Below, in pieces: positions 1-8,037 of a DNA stretch of 17,706 nt. Below the pieces are notes generated by a model, which had not been told where the DNA came from, made no database searches, and saw nothing but the letters and a program-made list of their open reading frames with translations. Both the position numbers and the translations under genes were made by a program. The stretch's first letter is position 1. Each line of letters opens with the position of its first letter. Source of the DNA: Coemansia sp. RSA 1804 (Eukaryota > Kickxellomycota > Kickxellomycetes > Kickxellales > Kickxellaceae); contig JANBTH010000422.1 of the NCBI GenBank assembly GCA_027578815.1, forward strand, positions 1 to 17,706. The letters run 5' to 3'.

Positions 1-651
1 GAGCCGTCCATCACTGTAGCTGCCAAGATCCAGGACATTGTCAACCGTGTCCACTGGGCACAGGCAGTCTTCAGTTCGTCTGGCGATTACATTGTATCCG
101 GGATCCAGCACAAGGCGGAGCACAACATCTACATCTGGGACAAGCTCTCAGGCAGTCTTGTGAAGATGCTGACGGGGCCCAACGAGCTCCTTGAGGACTG
201 CGCAGTCCATCCACTGCGCCCGATATACGTCTCAGTCTCAACGTTTGGCATCATCTACCTGTGGACACGGATCCCCCAGCAGAACTGGAACGCATTTGCC
301 CCCGGGTTCCGCGAGCTCGAGGAGAACATCGATTATGTTGAACCCGAGGACGAGTTTGATCGCTCGATCCAGACAAGGGATGGCACGATCACCGACTACG
401 CCGAGGAGCGGTTTCAGCGCGACATTCGTGCGGGGGGTGCGTCGATTGATCCTAGCGACTTTGACGCCGATGTCGATATCACCGACAATGATCCGCTCTT
501 CAGCGACTCCGAGAGCGAGGAGGAGGATTTCCTGCTTCCCGTTTCCGTGGAAAACGACGAAGACGCCCTGCCGCCCACAGCGCTGCCAGAGTCAATGTCC
601 GTTGATGCCCACCATGTCGAAAGTGGAACCGTCATCGTTGAAGAGCGGTGA
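1..651 (+). CDS. SWD1: Swd1/RBBP5, COMPASS (Set1 H3K4 methyltransferase) subunit, 3' part
   Basis: Frame 1 is open from the first base, so the 5' end lies outside the window. The visible 216 residues hold the last WD40 blades: a VNRVHW stretch, then YIVSG, NIYIWDK, and a blade with AVHPLRP and IIYLWTR. These are followed by the family-specific NWNAFAPGFRELEENIDYVEPEDEFD segment described here in parts: an AFAP motif and an acidic EPEDEFD that matches the activation segment of RBBP5. Further on, DADVDITDNDP plus an acidic run matches the Ash2-binding motif. In the family, this tail bridges the WD40 propeller to Ash2 and the SET domain and stimulates H3K4 methylation in the nucleus. The last ~35 residues are divergent. 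An AATAAA at 837-842 could serve its transcript. Recognition is by remembered family sequence, not by search. Confidence 0.9.
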   Translation, partial: EPSITVAAKIQDIVNRVHWAQAVFSSSGDYIVSGIQHKAEHNIYIWDKLSGSLVKMLTGPNELLEDCAVHPLRPIYVSVSTFGIIYLWTRIPQQNWNAFAPGFRELEENIDYVEPEDEFDRSIQTRDGTITDYAEERFQRDIRAGGASIDPSDFDADVDITDNDPLFSDSESEEEDFLLPVSVENDEDALPPTALPESMSVDAHHVESGTVIVEER

Positions 652-965
652 CTTCTTTTTGATGTTTCCAGCGCTTGGCATTCAGCGACTCGTGGGCTCC
701 CGAGTCGACGAGCCATTGGAGCCGATCAACCAATCCGTTCGTGTTTTTTTCCCTCCCTGTGCATTTTTTCCTTTATCTGTAGAGCAACCTCTTTTTTTTA
801 CCTCACTGTATTATTGAGGATAAGCCTACCCCCAAAAATAAAACGAATTACAAAATAACAAAGCATTATTCCTTCTTAATTCCACTTTGGTTCTTTACTC
901 TGATTTGTGTGAATCTATCGTTTTTATTCTGTCTGGAGGAGAAACAAAGAAAAGGTGTTAGAGCG
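652..965. other. Intergenic region between Swd1 and uL4m (same strand)
   Basis: This gap of 314 bases carries T-rich tracts (746-753, 792-799) and an AATAAA at 837-842 that fits 3' processing of Swd1. It is A/T-rich from 830 onward. No convincing TATA box or separate ORF is visible. The uL4m promoter must lie in the right half. Confidence 0.6.
837..842 (+). terminator. Candidate polyadenylation signal (AATAAA) for Swd1
   Basis: AATAAA lies about 185 nt after the Swd1 stop codon in an A-rich context following T-rich stretches. It matches the canonical hexamer, but fungal 3' signals are degenerate, so this is only a candidate. Confidence 0.4.
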
Positions 966-1892
966 ATGCAGAACGCTAGACTGGTTCAGGGCATTGCCCC
1001 GGCTTTCCTCAGGATGTTTGGCTGTGCCCAACCCACTTCTTTGGCGAAGCGCACAATAACCACAGCCACAGTCATCGTACCACCGCCACCATCTGTTCTG
1101 CGGCCAATTGGGTCGAACCGCAAAGTAGCGATATCCGCAGGCGAGGCAGGGACGCTCAACTGGCCTGCTCCTCAGGCAGTGCGCGCAGTCAGTCCACTAC
1201 CCGAGACAATCCAGGCGTGGGTGCTGGATTTTGAAACAGGCAACCCGTTTGAGATAATCGATGTGCAGCGCGACGTGTTTGCATCGCAGATCCGCACAGA
1301 CATTATGCACCGCGCAGTGACGTACGAGCGGAACATGAAGCGACAGGGCACGCACAGCTCGCGCAACCGCAGCCAGGTACGCGGATCCACGCGCAAGATC
1401 CAGCCGCAGAAGGGCTTGGGTAAGGCGCGGCATGGGTCTAACCGCGCGCCGCAGTTCGTTGGCGGTGGAAAGGCTCATGGACCAGTGCCTCGTAGCCATG
1501 CCACGGAGTTGCAGCGCAAGGTGTGGCTGATGGCGCTTCGTTCGGTGCTTAGCATCAAGTACGCACAGGACCAGCTTGCGATTGTCGATAACATGGCGAT
1601 CAAATCGCACAAGTCCGGTGATCTGATGCGTTATTTGAAGACGAACGGGTGGGCGCCGCTCGGTACGACCAAGCGGGCCGCCAGCGTCATGCTCCTTCCG
1701 TTCATGGATCCCGATCCTGAGGCTGAGTCTGCCGATGAGCTTGTGGACCTTGAACTGGCCAGCCGCAATGTCCGCGGTGTGTCGCTTATGGCGGCCAATA
1801 ACGCCGAGGTCTACGAGATCCTGCGCCATGACTATCTTATTATCGACCGCAAGGCTCTCGATCTGCTCCAGTCCATTCTCAAGCCAATGTAG
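966..1892 (+). CDS. Mitochondrial large-subunit ribosomal protein uL4m (Yml6/MRPL4 type)
   Basis: This 308-residue protein belongs to the L4 ribosomal family. The diagnostic basic loop is at about residues 140-180: R-G-S-T-R-K, then KGLGKARHGS, a GGGKAHGP motif and PRSH. This is the extension that lines the exit tunnel and contacts 23S-type rRNA. The C-terminal half shows the fold's usual VWLMALRSVLS and NVRGVSLMAANNAEVYEILRHD segments. The ATG at 966 is preferred over an upstream in-frame ATG at 909: it starts a Met-Gln-Asn-Ala-Arg leader rich in Arg, Thr and Ala with few acidic residues, typical of a mitochondrial presequence (roughly residues 1-40). A Pro-rich stretch (VPPPPS) separates leader and body. 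It works in the mitochondrial matrix in the 54S subunit. The gene is convergent with the pseudouridine gene, 136 nt from its stop. Confidence 0.92.
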   Translation: MQNARLVQGIAPAFLRMFGCAQPTSLAKRTITTATVIVPPPPSVLRPIGSNRKVAISAGEAGTLNWPAPQAVRAVSPLPETIQAWVLDFETGNPFEIIDVQRDVFASQIRTDIMHRAVTYERNMKRQGTHSSRNRSQVRGSTRKIQPQKGLGKARHGSNRAPQFVGGGKAHGPVPRSHATELQRKVWLMALRSVLSIKYAQDQLAIVDNMAIKSHKSGDLMRYLKTNGWAPLGTTKRAASVMLLPFMDPDPEAESADELVDLELASRNVRGVSLMAANNAEVYEILRHDYLIIDRKALDLLQSILKPM

Positions 1893-2028
1893 CCAACATG
1901 TCCCTTTTATCCCTTTTACACTTCTTCATATCGTACAAAGAAGAGCCAAAATAACAGCTGTTGATGAGTGAACAACAAGTGCAGAACATATGATAGTGGT
2001 GATGACAACTACTGGTGAATATCCTCAA

Positions 2029-4342
2029 CTAGTCTGAATTAAGCAGCTCAGGGCTGAGCTTGTGGCTCACCGCATCGGGTGACTCTAGAGAGAGAATCGA
2101 GGCCTTTTGGGCGCTCCGCACAATGCGGTCGAGGTTCTCTGGATCCAGTGCGAGGTCGCCGTCCAACGTGAGAGCAGTCGTCTGCTCTCTGCACAGCGAC
2201 GCAAGCAATGCGCCAACAAGACTGTCGCCAGCGCCGTTGCTGCTGATGACTAGGCTGGGCTTCATGGCCGAGATGTGGCGAACGACCGGCCTTTCGCGGC
2301 GGCCAGGCATGGGACTCACCACAGCCACGCCCTTGCAGCCAAGCTTGATAGCCTGGGTTGGAAACAGCGGAAACAGAGTGAGCGCATCACGGATCAGCTC
2401 CTCATCGAGCGTGTAGTGGTGCCCAGCGATTTCGGCAACAGTGGAATCGGGTGGCACACTTTCAACGAGCCCGACATCCACGGCAACTCTGGCCATCTCG
2501 CTGATCTCCAGCACATTGGGCGTGACAATGTGCACCAGACCGCTGATGTCGGCAATGGCGCCGGATCTTCGGATGAACGAGAGCGCGCTCAAGACCTTGG
2601 AACACTTGGGAACAGATGTTGGCTCGAATACCACACACGTGCGGTGGGTTCTGGAAAGCGTGATGGCATTGGATAGCGCAAGCACCGAGATGTTTCCGTC
2701 AACACCGACTGCGCACGGATTGAGTCTCTGAAAGGCCTCCTCCATCTGCTGCACACTAACCATGCCGTTGATCTCCATATCAGCAACGGCCGCCACCAGA
2801 TCTCCATCTTGTCTGTGCATGGCGCTGTACACTGCAGTGCGCGCATGCGAGCCTGGATATTGGAGAAAGGAGGTCGGCATTCCTGCTGCCTCCATCGACG
2901 CCCTAATTGTACTTCCGTACAAATCGTTTCCAACCGCCGATACTAGATACGTCTCAGCGCCAAGGAAGTGCGCGGCGCGCGCAATGTTCTGTCCTACGCC
3001 GCCCACTGTCATCTCCACCGTCCCCGGATACGATGTCGCCGACACTGATGCATTGCTGTCGAGATGACCGCCAATGCGCGAGGTCAGATCAATAGCTGCG
3101 CCGCCAACCACAAGTAGCGGACGCGTCTTCAATGAATTCGTGCTGGCAGCAGAGATCGAGGCGATGCGGTGCGTGCTGTGAAATAATCGGCGATTGGACT
3201 ACCGCAAAAGAATAAGAAAAATAGAAACACCATGTGTGTGAATAAGAGATATAGATACACAAAAGTGGATATGGCTAATCGGCAACAGCAGCAGACTCTG
3301 TACAAACCATGATGGCAGCATGTGCTCTGGCGATTTGGGCGGCAACGCGCGCGTTGTTCTTGACCAGCGCAATGTTTGCCTTCAGCGACGCGCCGCCAGT
3401 AAGCTCAACCACGCGACGTAGCAGGAACGGAGTGGCTGCCTTTCCTGTGATGCCTCTGTCGTGGGCCTCGCGCACAGCAGTGTCAACCGCTCGCTCAATC
3501 TCCGCGCTATTTGTGGCATCTTCGCTTGGAATCGGGACAGCCACCACATGTCCGCTCTGCAATCCAATCTGTTCGTTTGTGTGCACAAGCGCTGCCACTT
3601 GCTCTGGTGTCTGCAGGCTCCATGGCACCGTCAAACCGTCTTTGCTGCGTGGACTGAAGAAGGCTGGAAAGTCATTGCTCTCGCCGTACGCAATAACAGG
3701 AACGCCCTGCGTCTCCAGATACTCGAGCGTCTTGGGAAGATCTAGGATTGATTTTGCGCCAGCACACACGACGGTCACCGGAGTCCTGCCAAGCTCCGTC
3801 AGATCGGCGCTGACATCCATCGTGCACTCTGCTCCACGGTGCACGCCGCCTATACCTCCAGTGGCAAACAGTCTGATTCCTGCCACGTGGGCTGCAACCA
3901 TCGTGCCCGATACCGTTGTTGCTCCAAGCATGCGCTGGCTCAGCACAAGGGCAATGTCGCGCCGGGATGCCTTGACAACCGGCGTAGTGGAATCGTTATC
4001 GTTCCTTGCTAGTCTGATCAGTTCATCCTGCTCAAGCCCTACGTGGATTTTGCCATCAATCAGCGCAATCGTGGCCGCTGTTGCGCCTTCCTTGGCTACA
4101 ATCGCCTCAACGGCCTGTGCTGTCTCGACATTCTGCGGATACGGCATGCCGTGGCTGATTATCGTCGACTCCAGCGCTACAACTGGCTCGTTGTTGGCAA
4201 GCGCTGCACTGACTTTTGCTGACAGCTTGACATACGAAGAGAGTCTGCGTGTCTGGCGATATCCATTGAACTGTTTGGCCGCTCGAGTATGTGCCAGCCT
4301 GGCAAGTGCGTGTTTCTGCTGCGTGGTGATCCGCCGAAACAT
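2029..4342 (-). CDS. Bifunctional pseudouridine-5'-phosphate glycosidase / pseudouridine kinase (two exons)
   Basis: The model joins 3308..4342 (345 codons) and 2029..3198 (390 codons including the stop) across a 109-nt intron, giving 734 residues. The N-terminal PsuG/IndA-type domain (about residues 35-345) hydrolyses pseudouridine-5'-phosphate to uracil and ribose-5-phosphate. Its active-site positions are intact: Glu58 in LEST, Lys124 in VVKAS, Asp180 in SADL, Lys197 (Schiff-base lysine) in AGAKSILD, and Asn323 in LKANIALVKNNA. The C-terminal PfkB kinase domain (about 370-734) phosphorylates pseudouridine. It has the GGVGQN signature near 411 and NGAGDS with catalytic Asp670. The start at 4342 opens MFRRITTQQ and an Arg-rich, acid-free ~40-residue leader, suggesting mitochondrial import. 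The fusion is supported because the kinase frame has no ATG before its first strand (KTRPLLVVGG). The fused architecture is known from fission yeast. The gene is divergent from the Mug/TDG gene. Confidence 0.85.
3199..3307 (-). other. Inferred 109-nt intron joining PsuG and PsuK domains
   Basis: On the minus strand the donor is GTTTGT right after an in-frame ATG (3310-3308), and the acceptor is GCGGTAG after a pyrimidine-rich stretch. Both junctions are phase 0, so the PsuG frame runs straight into the kinase frame. The intron contains the stop codon (TAG at 3277-3275) that otherwise ends PsuG, and a TAG at the acceptor blocks the kinase frame upstream. A second acceptor-like TTCACAG 16 nt downstream is out of phase with the donor. 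The branch site is weak (CTTAT-type). Confidence 0.75.
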
Positions 4343-4689
4343 GGGCAAATACAAACAAAGGTAATTAGAATTAGCCCCAGTATAGATACAACAAATGCAA
4401 ATGCTGAGAAAAAGCTAAAGGAAACGAACGAGAGTTCTGCCGTTTTCGCTGCCAGCCTTTATCTGTAATTTCATTTTCTGTGTTTGCAGGCTGCTCCCCC
4501 TAAACCCAGGAGCCAGCCAGAACATTGATAGACCCACCCAAAAATAATTCGATTCATTGAGATCAAGCTTTCATCGGAATAATATGGTGTGTGAGGAAGT
4601 GCTTCGCTTGCTGTTTTGCATCTTTCTCTCTCACTGTCATCTACCTGACGGTTCATAGCACCCCCAGTATCCTATTCTGCACCACAACA
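4343..4689. promoter_or_regulatory. Shared divergent promoter region, pseudouridine gene / Mug-TDG gene
   Basis: The 347 bases between the two start codons must hold both promoters. The sequence is A-rich near the pseudouridine gene and pyrimidine-rich near the glycosylase. I see no canonical TATA box and no ORF worth calling. A TTTGCAG acceptor-like string near 4485-4491 has no clear donor. Confidence 0.5.
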
Positions 4690-5571
4690 ATGCCAAAGCG
4701 AAGCTCAAGAGGCCCAGACAGTGCCATCGGATCAGAACTGCAGACCAAAGCACCAACACCAAAAGTATCATCAGCATCATCGCCAAAGAGGCAAAAGCGG
4801 CCGTCGCCAGACGAAATCGCAGGCTTCCAGCCGATCCCCGAGCTTCTAAGACCAAACCTAGATGTCCTGTTTGTTGGCATCAACCCAGGCGTGGTCAGCG
4901 GGCAGAAGCAGCTCCACTTTGGCAATCCCCAGAACTACTTTTGGAGGGGTCTGTATCAGTCGGGACTGGTTCCAGAGGAGATGCGGCCCGAGGACGGAAG
5001 TATGCTCAGCCAGCGATGGAACATGAGCATTGTCAACTTGGTACAGCGAACAACGCCCTCGACCAGCGATCTCAGCCGCAAGGAGATGCGTGAGGCTGTA
5101 CCGGAGCTTTGCCGCAAGGTACGTACATGCTGCCCAAAGATCATTTGCTTTGTTGGCAAGGGCATATACGAGGCCTTTGTGGGCTACTTGCGCTTTGATC
5201 TTGGGCTTCAGCCAGAGGTCTATGACCTGGACTGCAAGTGCGATCTGACACAGAATCAGCAGCAGCAGCAGCAGCTTCCGCCGCTGCGACAGCTCAGCAG
5301 CTCTGACGAGATCCAGTGCGCTGGAACACAGCCTGCGATCCCGTCGTTTGCTTACATCTTCGTCATGCCGTCAACGAGCGGGCGCGCCGCAGCATACCGC
5401 ATCGCAGACAAGCTGCAGTACTTTAGACAGCTCAAGCACGTCCGAGACTGTGCTGTGGATGCTGCGGCACAAGGCGTAGCGCCATCTATCAACCACGATC
5501 TGCTGGACTCGCTCGATCCGCGGCAGGTAGTGCGATCCACATACTTTTCACAGACCAAAAAGAACAAATAA
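4690..5571 (+). CDS. Mug/TDG-family G/T(U) mismatch DNA glycosylase (Thp1-like)
   Basis: This 293-residue protein belongs to the Mug/TDG branch of the uracil-DNA glycosylase superfamily, which removes uracil or thymine opposite guanine to start base excision repair. Motif 1 is DVLFVGINPG with the catalytic Asn at residue 65, followed by the family's GNPQNYFWRGLYQSGL. Motif 2 is MPSTSGR at 226-232, the loop inserted into DNA. A basic, Ser/Pro-rich N-tail (about 1-50, with KRQKRPS) resembles a nuclear localisation and nonspecific DNA-binding segment. Between the two motifs lies a low-complexity insert of about 40 residues (roughly 183-220) with six consecutive Gln encoded by (CAG)6, absent from bacterial Mug. 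The ATG at 4690 is the first in frame; the frame is open further upstream but lacks an earlier ATG. The stop codon overlaps an AATAAA. The gene ends 77 nt from the EF-1alpha stop. Confidence 0.88.
   Translation: MPKRSSRGPDSAIGSELQTKAPTPKVSSASSPKRQKRPSPDEIAGFQPIPELLRPNLDVLFVGINPGVVSGQKQLHFGNPQNYFWRGLYQSGLVPEEMRPEDGSMLSQRWNMSIVNLVQRTTPSTSDLSRKEMREAVPELCRKVRTCCPKIICFVGKGIYEAFVGYLRFDLGLQPEVYDLDCKCDLTQNQQQQQQLPPLRQLSSSDEIQCAGTQPAIPSFAYIFVMPSTSGRAAAYRIADKLQYFRQLKHVRDCAVDAAAQGVAPSINHDLLDSLDPRQVVRSTYFSQTKKNK
5257..5274 (+). repeat. (CAG)6 microsatellite inside the Mug/TDG gene
   Basis: Six perfect CAG units encode polyglutamine in the low-complexity insert of the glycosylase. Length polymorphism between strains would be expected for such a tract. 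Confidence 0.9.
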
Positions 5572-5572
5572 A
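5567..5572 (+). terminator. AATAAA overlapping the Mug/TDG stop codon
   Basis: The hexamer includes the TAA stop (5569-5571). With only 77 nt to the convergent EF-1alpha stop, 3' processing signals of the two genes must be tightly packed. Whether this hexamer is used is unknown. Confidence 0.35.
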
Positions 5573-5648
5573 AAGCAAGACATGGTTTGGCTAATGCGAG
5601 ATGATTATATTGGCATCCAAAAGCATGGAAAGAGAAAAAAGACTAGTC

Positions 5649-7025
5649 TTACTTCTTGGCAGCCTTGGCTCCGGCCTTGGTGACCTTGGCGGACTCGTCC
5701 TTCTTGACGACGGCCTTGATGACACCGACGGCAACGGTCTGACGCATATCACGGACGGCGAAACGGCCAAGAGGAGGATACTCAGTGAAGGTCTCGACGC
5801 ACATGGGCTTGGATGGGATCATCTTGACGATGGCGGCATCACCAGACTTGACGAACTTGGGGTTGTCCTCAACCTTCTTACCGGTACGGCGGTCAATCTT
5901 CTCCAGGAGCTCAGCGAACTTGCAGGCAATGTGCGCGGTGTGGCAATCGAGCACTGGTGCGTAGCCGGCAGAGATCTGGCCAGGGTGGTTCATGACAATA
6001 ACCTGGGCGGTGAAGTTGTCAGCAGCCTTGGCGGCGTCGTTCTTGGAGTCAGAGCAGACGTTTCCACGACGGATGTCCTTGACCGACACGTTCTTGACGT
6101 TGAAGCCAACGTTGTCGCCAGGCATGCCCTGCTCGAGGAGCTCGTGGTGCATCTCGACCGACTTGACTTCAGTCGACACGTTGGCAGGAGCAAAGGTCAC
6201 AACCATACCAGCCTTGATGGTACCGGTCTCGACACGGCCAACTGGCACTGTGCCAATACCGCCGATCTTGTAGACGTCCTGCAGAGGGAGACGCAGGGGC
6301 TTGTCAACGGGGCGTACTGGGGGCTCGATGGCATCAATGGCATCAATGAGGGTCTTGCCAGTGTAGGAGCCAGTCTTGGTCTCCTTGGTCCAGCCCTTGA
6401 ACCATCCCATGTTCTCGGACGGCGCAATCATGTTGTCGCCCTTCCAGCCGGAGATGGGCACCATGGGCACGCTCTTGGGGTTGAAGCCGACCTTCTTGAT
6501 GAAGTTGGCAACCTCCTTGGTGATCTCAGTGAAACGGGCCTGGTCGTACTTGACCGAGTCCATCTTGTTGACGGCAACAATGAGCTGATGCACACCGAGG
6601 GTGTAAGCAAGCAGAGCGTGCTCACGGGTCTGGCCGTCCTTGGAGATACCAGCCTCGAACTCACCAACACCACCGGCAATGATGAGGATACCGCAATCGG
6701 CCTGGGAGGTACCGGTGATCATGTTCTTGATGAAATCACGATGGCCAGGGGCGTCAATGACGGTGACGTTGTACTTGGGAGTCTCGAACTTCCACAGAGC
6801 AATGTCAATGGTGATACCACGCTCACGCTCAGCCTTCAGCTTGTCAAGAACCCACGCGTACATGAACGAACCCTTGCCGAGCTCGTTGGCCTCCTTCTCG
6901 AACTTCTCGATGGTACGCTTGTCAATACCGCCGCACTTGTAGATAAGGTGACCGGTGGTGGTCGACTTGCCCGAGTCGACGTGGCCGATAACAACGACGT
7001 TTACGTGTGTCTTATCTTTTCCCAT
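5649..7025 (-). CDS. TEF1: Translation elongation factor 1-alpha (eEF1A)
   Basis: This 458-residue single-exon gene is of typical eEF1A length. It is the GTPase that delivers aminoacyl-tRNA to the cytosolic ribosome. G-motifs are all present: GHVDSGKST (14-22), DAPGHRDF (about 91-98), NKMD (about 153-156), and a later SGWKGDNM. Domains II and III follow, with DVYKIGGIGTVPVGRVETG and HTAHIACKFAEL, and a Lys/Ala-rich C-terminus ends KAAKK. The ATG at 7025 has A at -3. Codon choice is strongly biased (GGC, AAG, ATC, GTC dominate), unlike the neighbouring genes, as expected for very high expression. The bias also creates a long, meaningless antisense reading frame. The upstream ~1 kb carries clustered GCATCCATTG-like motifs that may be its activator sites. 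Confidence 0.98.
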   Translation of the reverse strand: MGKDKTHVNVVVIGHVDSGKSTTTGHLIYKCGGIDKRTIEKFEKEANELGKGSFMYAWVLDKLKAERERGITIDIALWKFETPKYNVTVIDAPGHRDFIKNMITGTSQADCGILIIAGGVGEFEAGISKDGQTREHALLAYTLGVHQLIVAVNKMDSVKYDQARFTEITKEVANFIKKVGFNPKSVPMVPISGWKGDNMIAPSENMGWFKGWTKETKTGSYTGKTLIDAIDAIEPPVRPVDKPLRLPLQDVYKIGGIGTVPVGRVETGTIKAGMVVTFAPANVSTEVKSVEMHHELLEQGMPGDNVGFNVKNVSVKDIRRGNVCSDSKNDAAKAADNFTAQVIVMNHPGQISAGYAPVLDCHTAHIACKFAELLEKIDRRTGKKVEDNPKFVKSGDAAIVKMIPSKPMCVETFTEYPPLGRFAVRDMRQTVAVGVIKAVVKKDESAKVTKAGAKAAKK

Positions 7026-7248
7026 TGTGAATTACTACACTCTTTACAGAATCACCAACAACGAATTTAGTTCATGCACGCCACACAACAGCCGCTATTC
7101 TGCTGACCACATGAGAGACCACACAGTGCGTGTTGCCACTCAACATGAGCAAATGTCTTCTCATCTGAAACACCCAAATTCAAGATGCTCAAACAGCACA
7201 GCTCGCATCGCAAAGATGACATCCCGCACACGAGAAAGCCTTCAGCTG

Positions 7249-7258
7249 CAATGGATGC
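7249..7258 (-). promoter_or_regulatory. GCATCCATTG motif, EF-1alpha upstream copy (exact)
   Basis: An exact copy of the ten-base word (read GCATCCATTG on the gene strand), 224 nt upstream of the EF-1alpha ATG. Two further exact copies lie upstream of eL13. It resembles the Rap1/UASrpg class of ribosomal-protein promoter elements in part (CATCCAT core), but the binding factor is unknown. Confidence 0.45.
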
Positions 7259-7323
7259 ACCTGCGTTCAACAGCTACCCAAGGCAGACAAAAAGAACAGG
7301 CGGATGGATATGCAACCTGAATG

Positions 7324-7354
7324 GAATGGATGCGACCGAAATCTGCGCATCCAT
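7324..7354. promoter_or_regulatory. Inverted pair of ATGGATGCG motifs upstream of EF-1alpha
   Basis: ATGGATGCG (7326-7334) and CGCATCCAT (7346-7354) form a perfect 9-bp inverted repeat with an 11-nt spacer. The right arm continues so that the minus strand reads TGTATGGATGCG, which matches the yeast Rap1-type consensus TGTAYGGRTG. A dyad operator or two head-to-head sites are possible. Confidence 0.45.
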
Positions 7355-7466
7355 ACACTTATCTCACAGACACATCCATCCATTCCCCTGACATCGGTCA
7401 AAGTCCTTTGGCAAAATGTAATAAATGATACTAACCTTTTAACGAAAGTGCTATAAATTTCTTGAC

Positions 7467-7476
7467 GAACGGATGC
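7467..7476 (-). promoter_or_regulatory. GCATCCGTTC, degenerate copy of the shared motif
   Basis: It differs from GCATCCATTG at two positions. The CATCCGT core is also the one found in yeast HOMOL1-type elements. It is included because it lies in the same cluster, and is weak alone. Confidence 0.25.
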
Positions 7477-7915
7477 AAGGAAGGAACAGTTTTTCTTCAA
7501 CCGTCAGCGTGTTGCTTTATACCGCAACCCGTCCATGCCCGTGAATGGTGGCCATCTCTGCTGTATGTGTTTTGGGGGTGGGGGCAGAGGGGATATGCCG
7601 TTTCGCTGCAATGCATGCTTTTTTTCTTTGTTTTCTTTTCTGTTCTATTGGCTGATTGATGCACGCTGTGCCGCAGCCTCCATTACAGGACGAAAATTTT
7701 TTTGGAAATGTGAAAATAGTGCACACAACAACAGGATCAACAAAAAAATTTTCCCCTCCCTCCTCTGTTCCCGGCATCAGCCATTGGTCCGCGCTCTGAT
7801 ACTGTGTTGTTGTTGCTTTTTTGATGGTTGGTGGTTGGGCACACTCCCCCCAACAGCCACTCTGCCACGCACTAGCTGTGGTTGCGCTTTTTTGAGGATG
7901 GAAAACGAATTCGAA

Positions 7916-7921
7916 TTTATT
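7916..7921 (-). terminator. Candidate polyadenylation signal for the L51/S25 gene
   Basis: The minus strand reads AATAAA about 117 nt after the stop codon of the L51/S25-domain gene, in an A/T-rich context. Confidence 0.4.
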
Positions 7922-8037
7922 ACAAATTGACAAAGGGCTATGGCAAGATGCTGTCGTTTCAACACAGCTCATGTAACGCATACTATGCTTGGGGAGGATC
8001 TCTTCTAAGTAACTAGCTGGAACTGGTGGTGGGTGGG

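Larger units (their letters stand above)
7026..8037. promoter_or_regulatory. EF-1alpha upstream region and 3' region of the L51/S25 gene
   Basis: These 1,012 bases have no convincing gene. The EF-1alpha-proximal half (7240-7480) contains several GCATCCAT-type motifs in both orientations. A TATAAA on the minus strand lies at 7521-7516, far (about 490 nt) from the EF-1alpha ATG, so either another start signal is used or there is a leader intron; a GTGTAG acceptor-like string sits about 10 nt before the ATG, but no convincing donor or branch site was found. The right half is T- and A-rich with homopolymer runs. TTTATT at 7916-7921 reads AATAAA on the minus strand and fits 3' processing of the L51/S25 gene. 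Confidence 0.6.

Noticed and set aside
1197..1829. 210-codon antisense frame over uL4m
   Set aside because: The plus strand encodes a clear L4 protein; the antisense frame has no recognisable domain.
3309..4364. 351-codon open frame antisense to the PsuG domain
   Set aside because: Composition is Ser/Ala/Thr-rich without motifs, while the opposite strand carries intact PsuG catalytic residues.
4471..4500. Possible upstream exon or leader intron acceptor (TTTGCAG) before the Mug/TDG gene
   Set aside because: No suitable donor or branch site was found, and the protein already starts with a plausible N-tail at 4690.
5601..7070. 489-codon open frame antisense to the whole EF-1alpha gene
   Set aside because: It mirrors EF-1alpha with a Leu/Gly/Val/Asp-rich, repetitive composition. 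Strong codon bias in EF-1alpha removes antisense stop codons, a well-known artefact.
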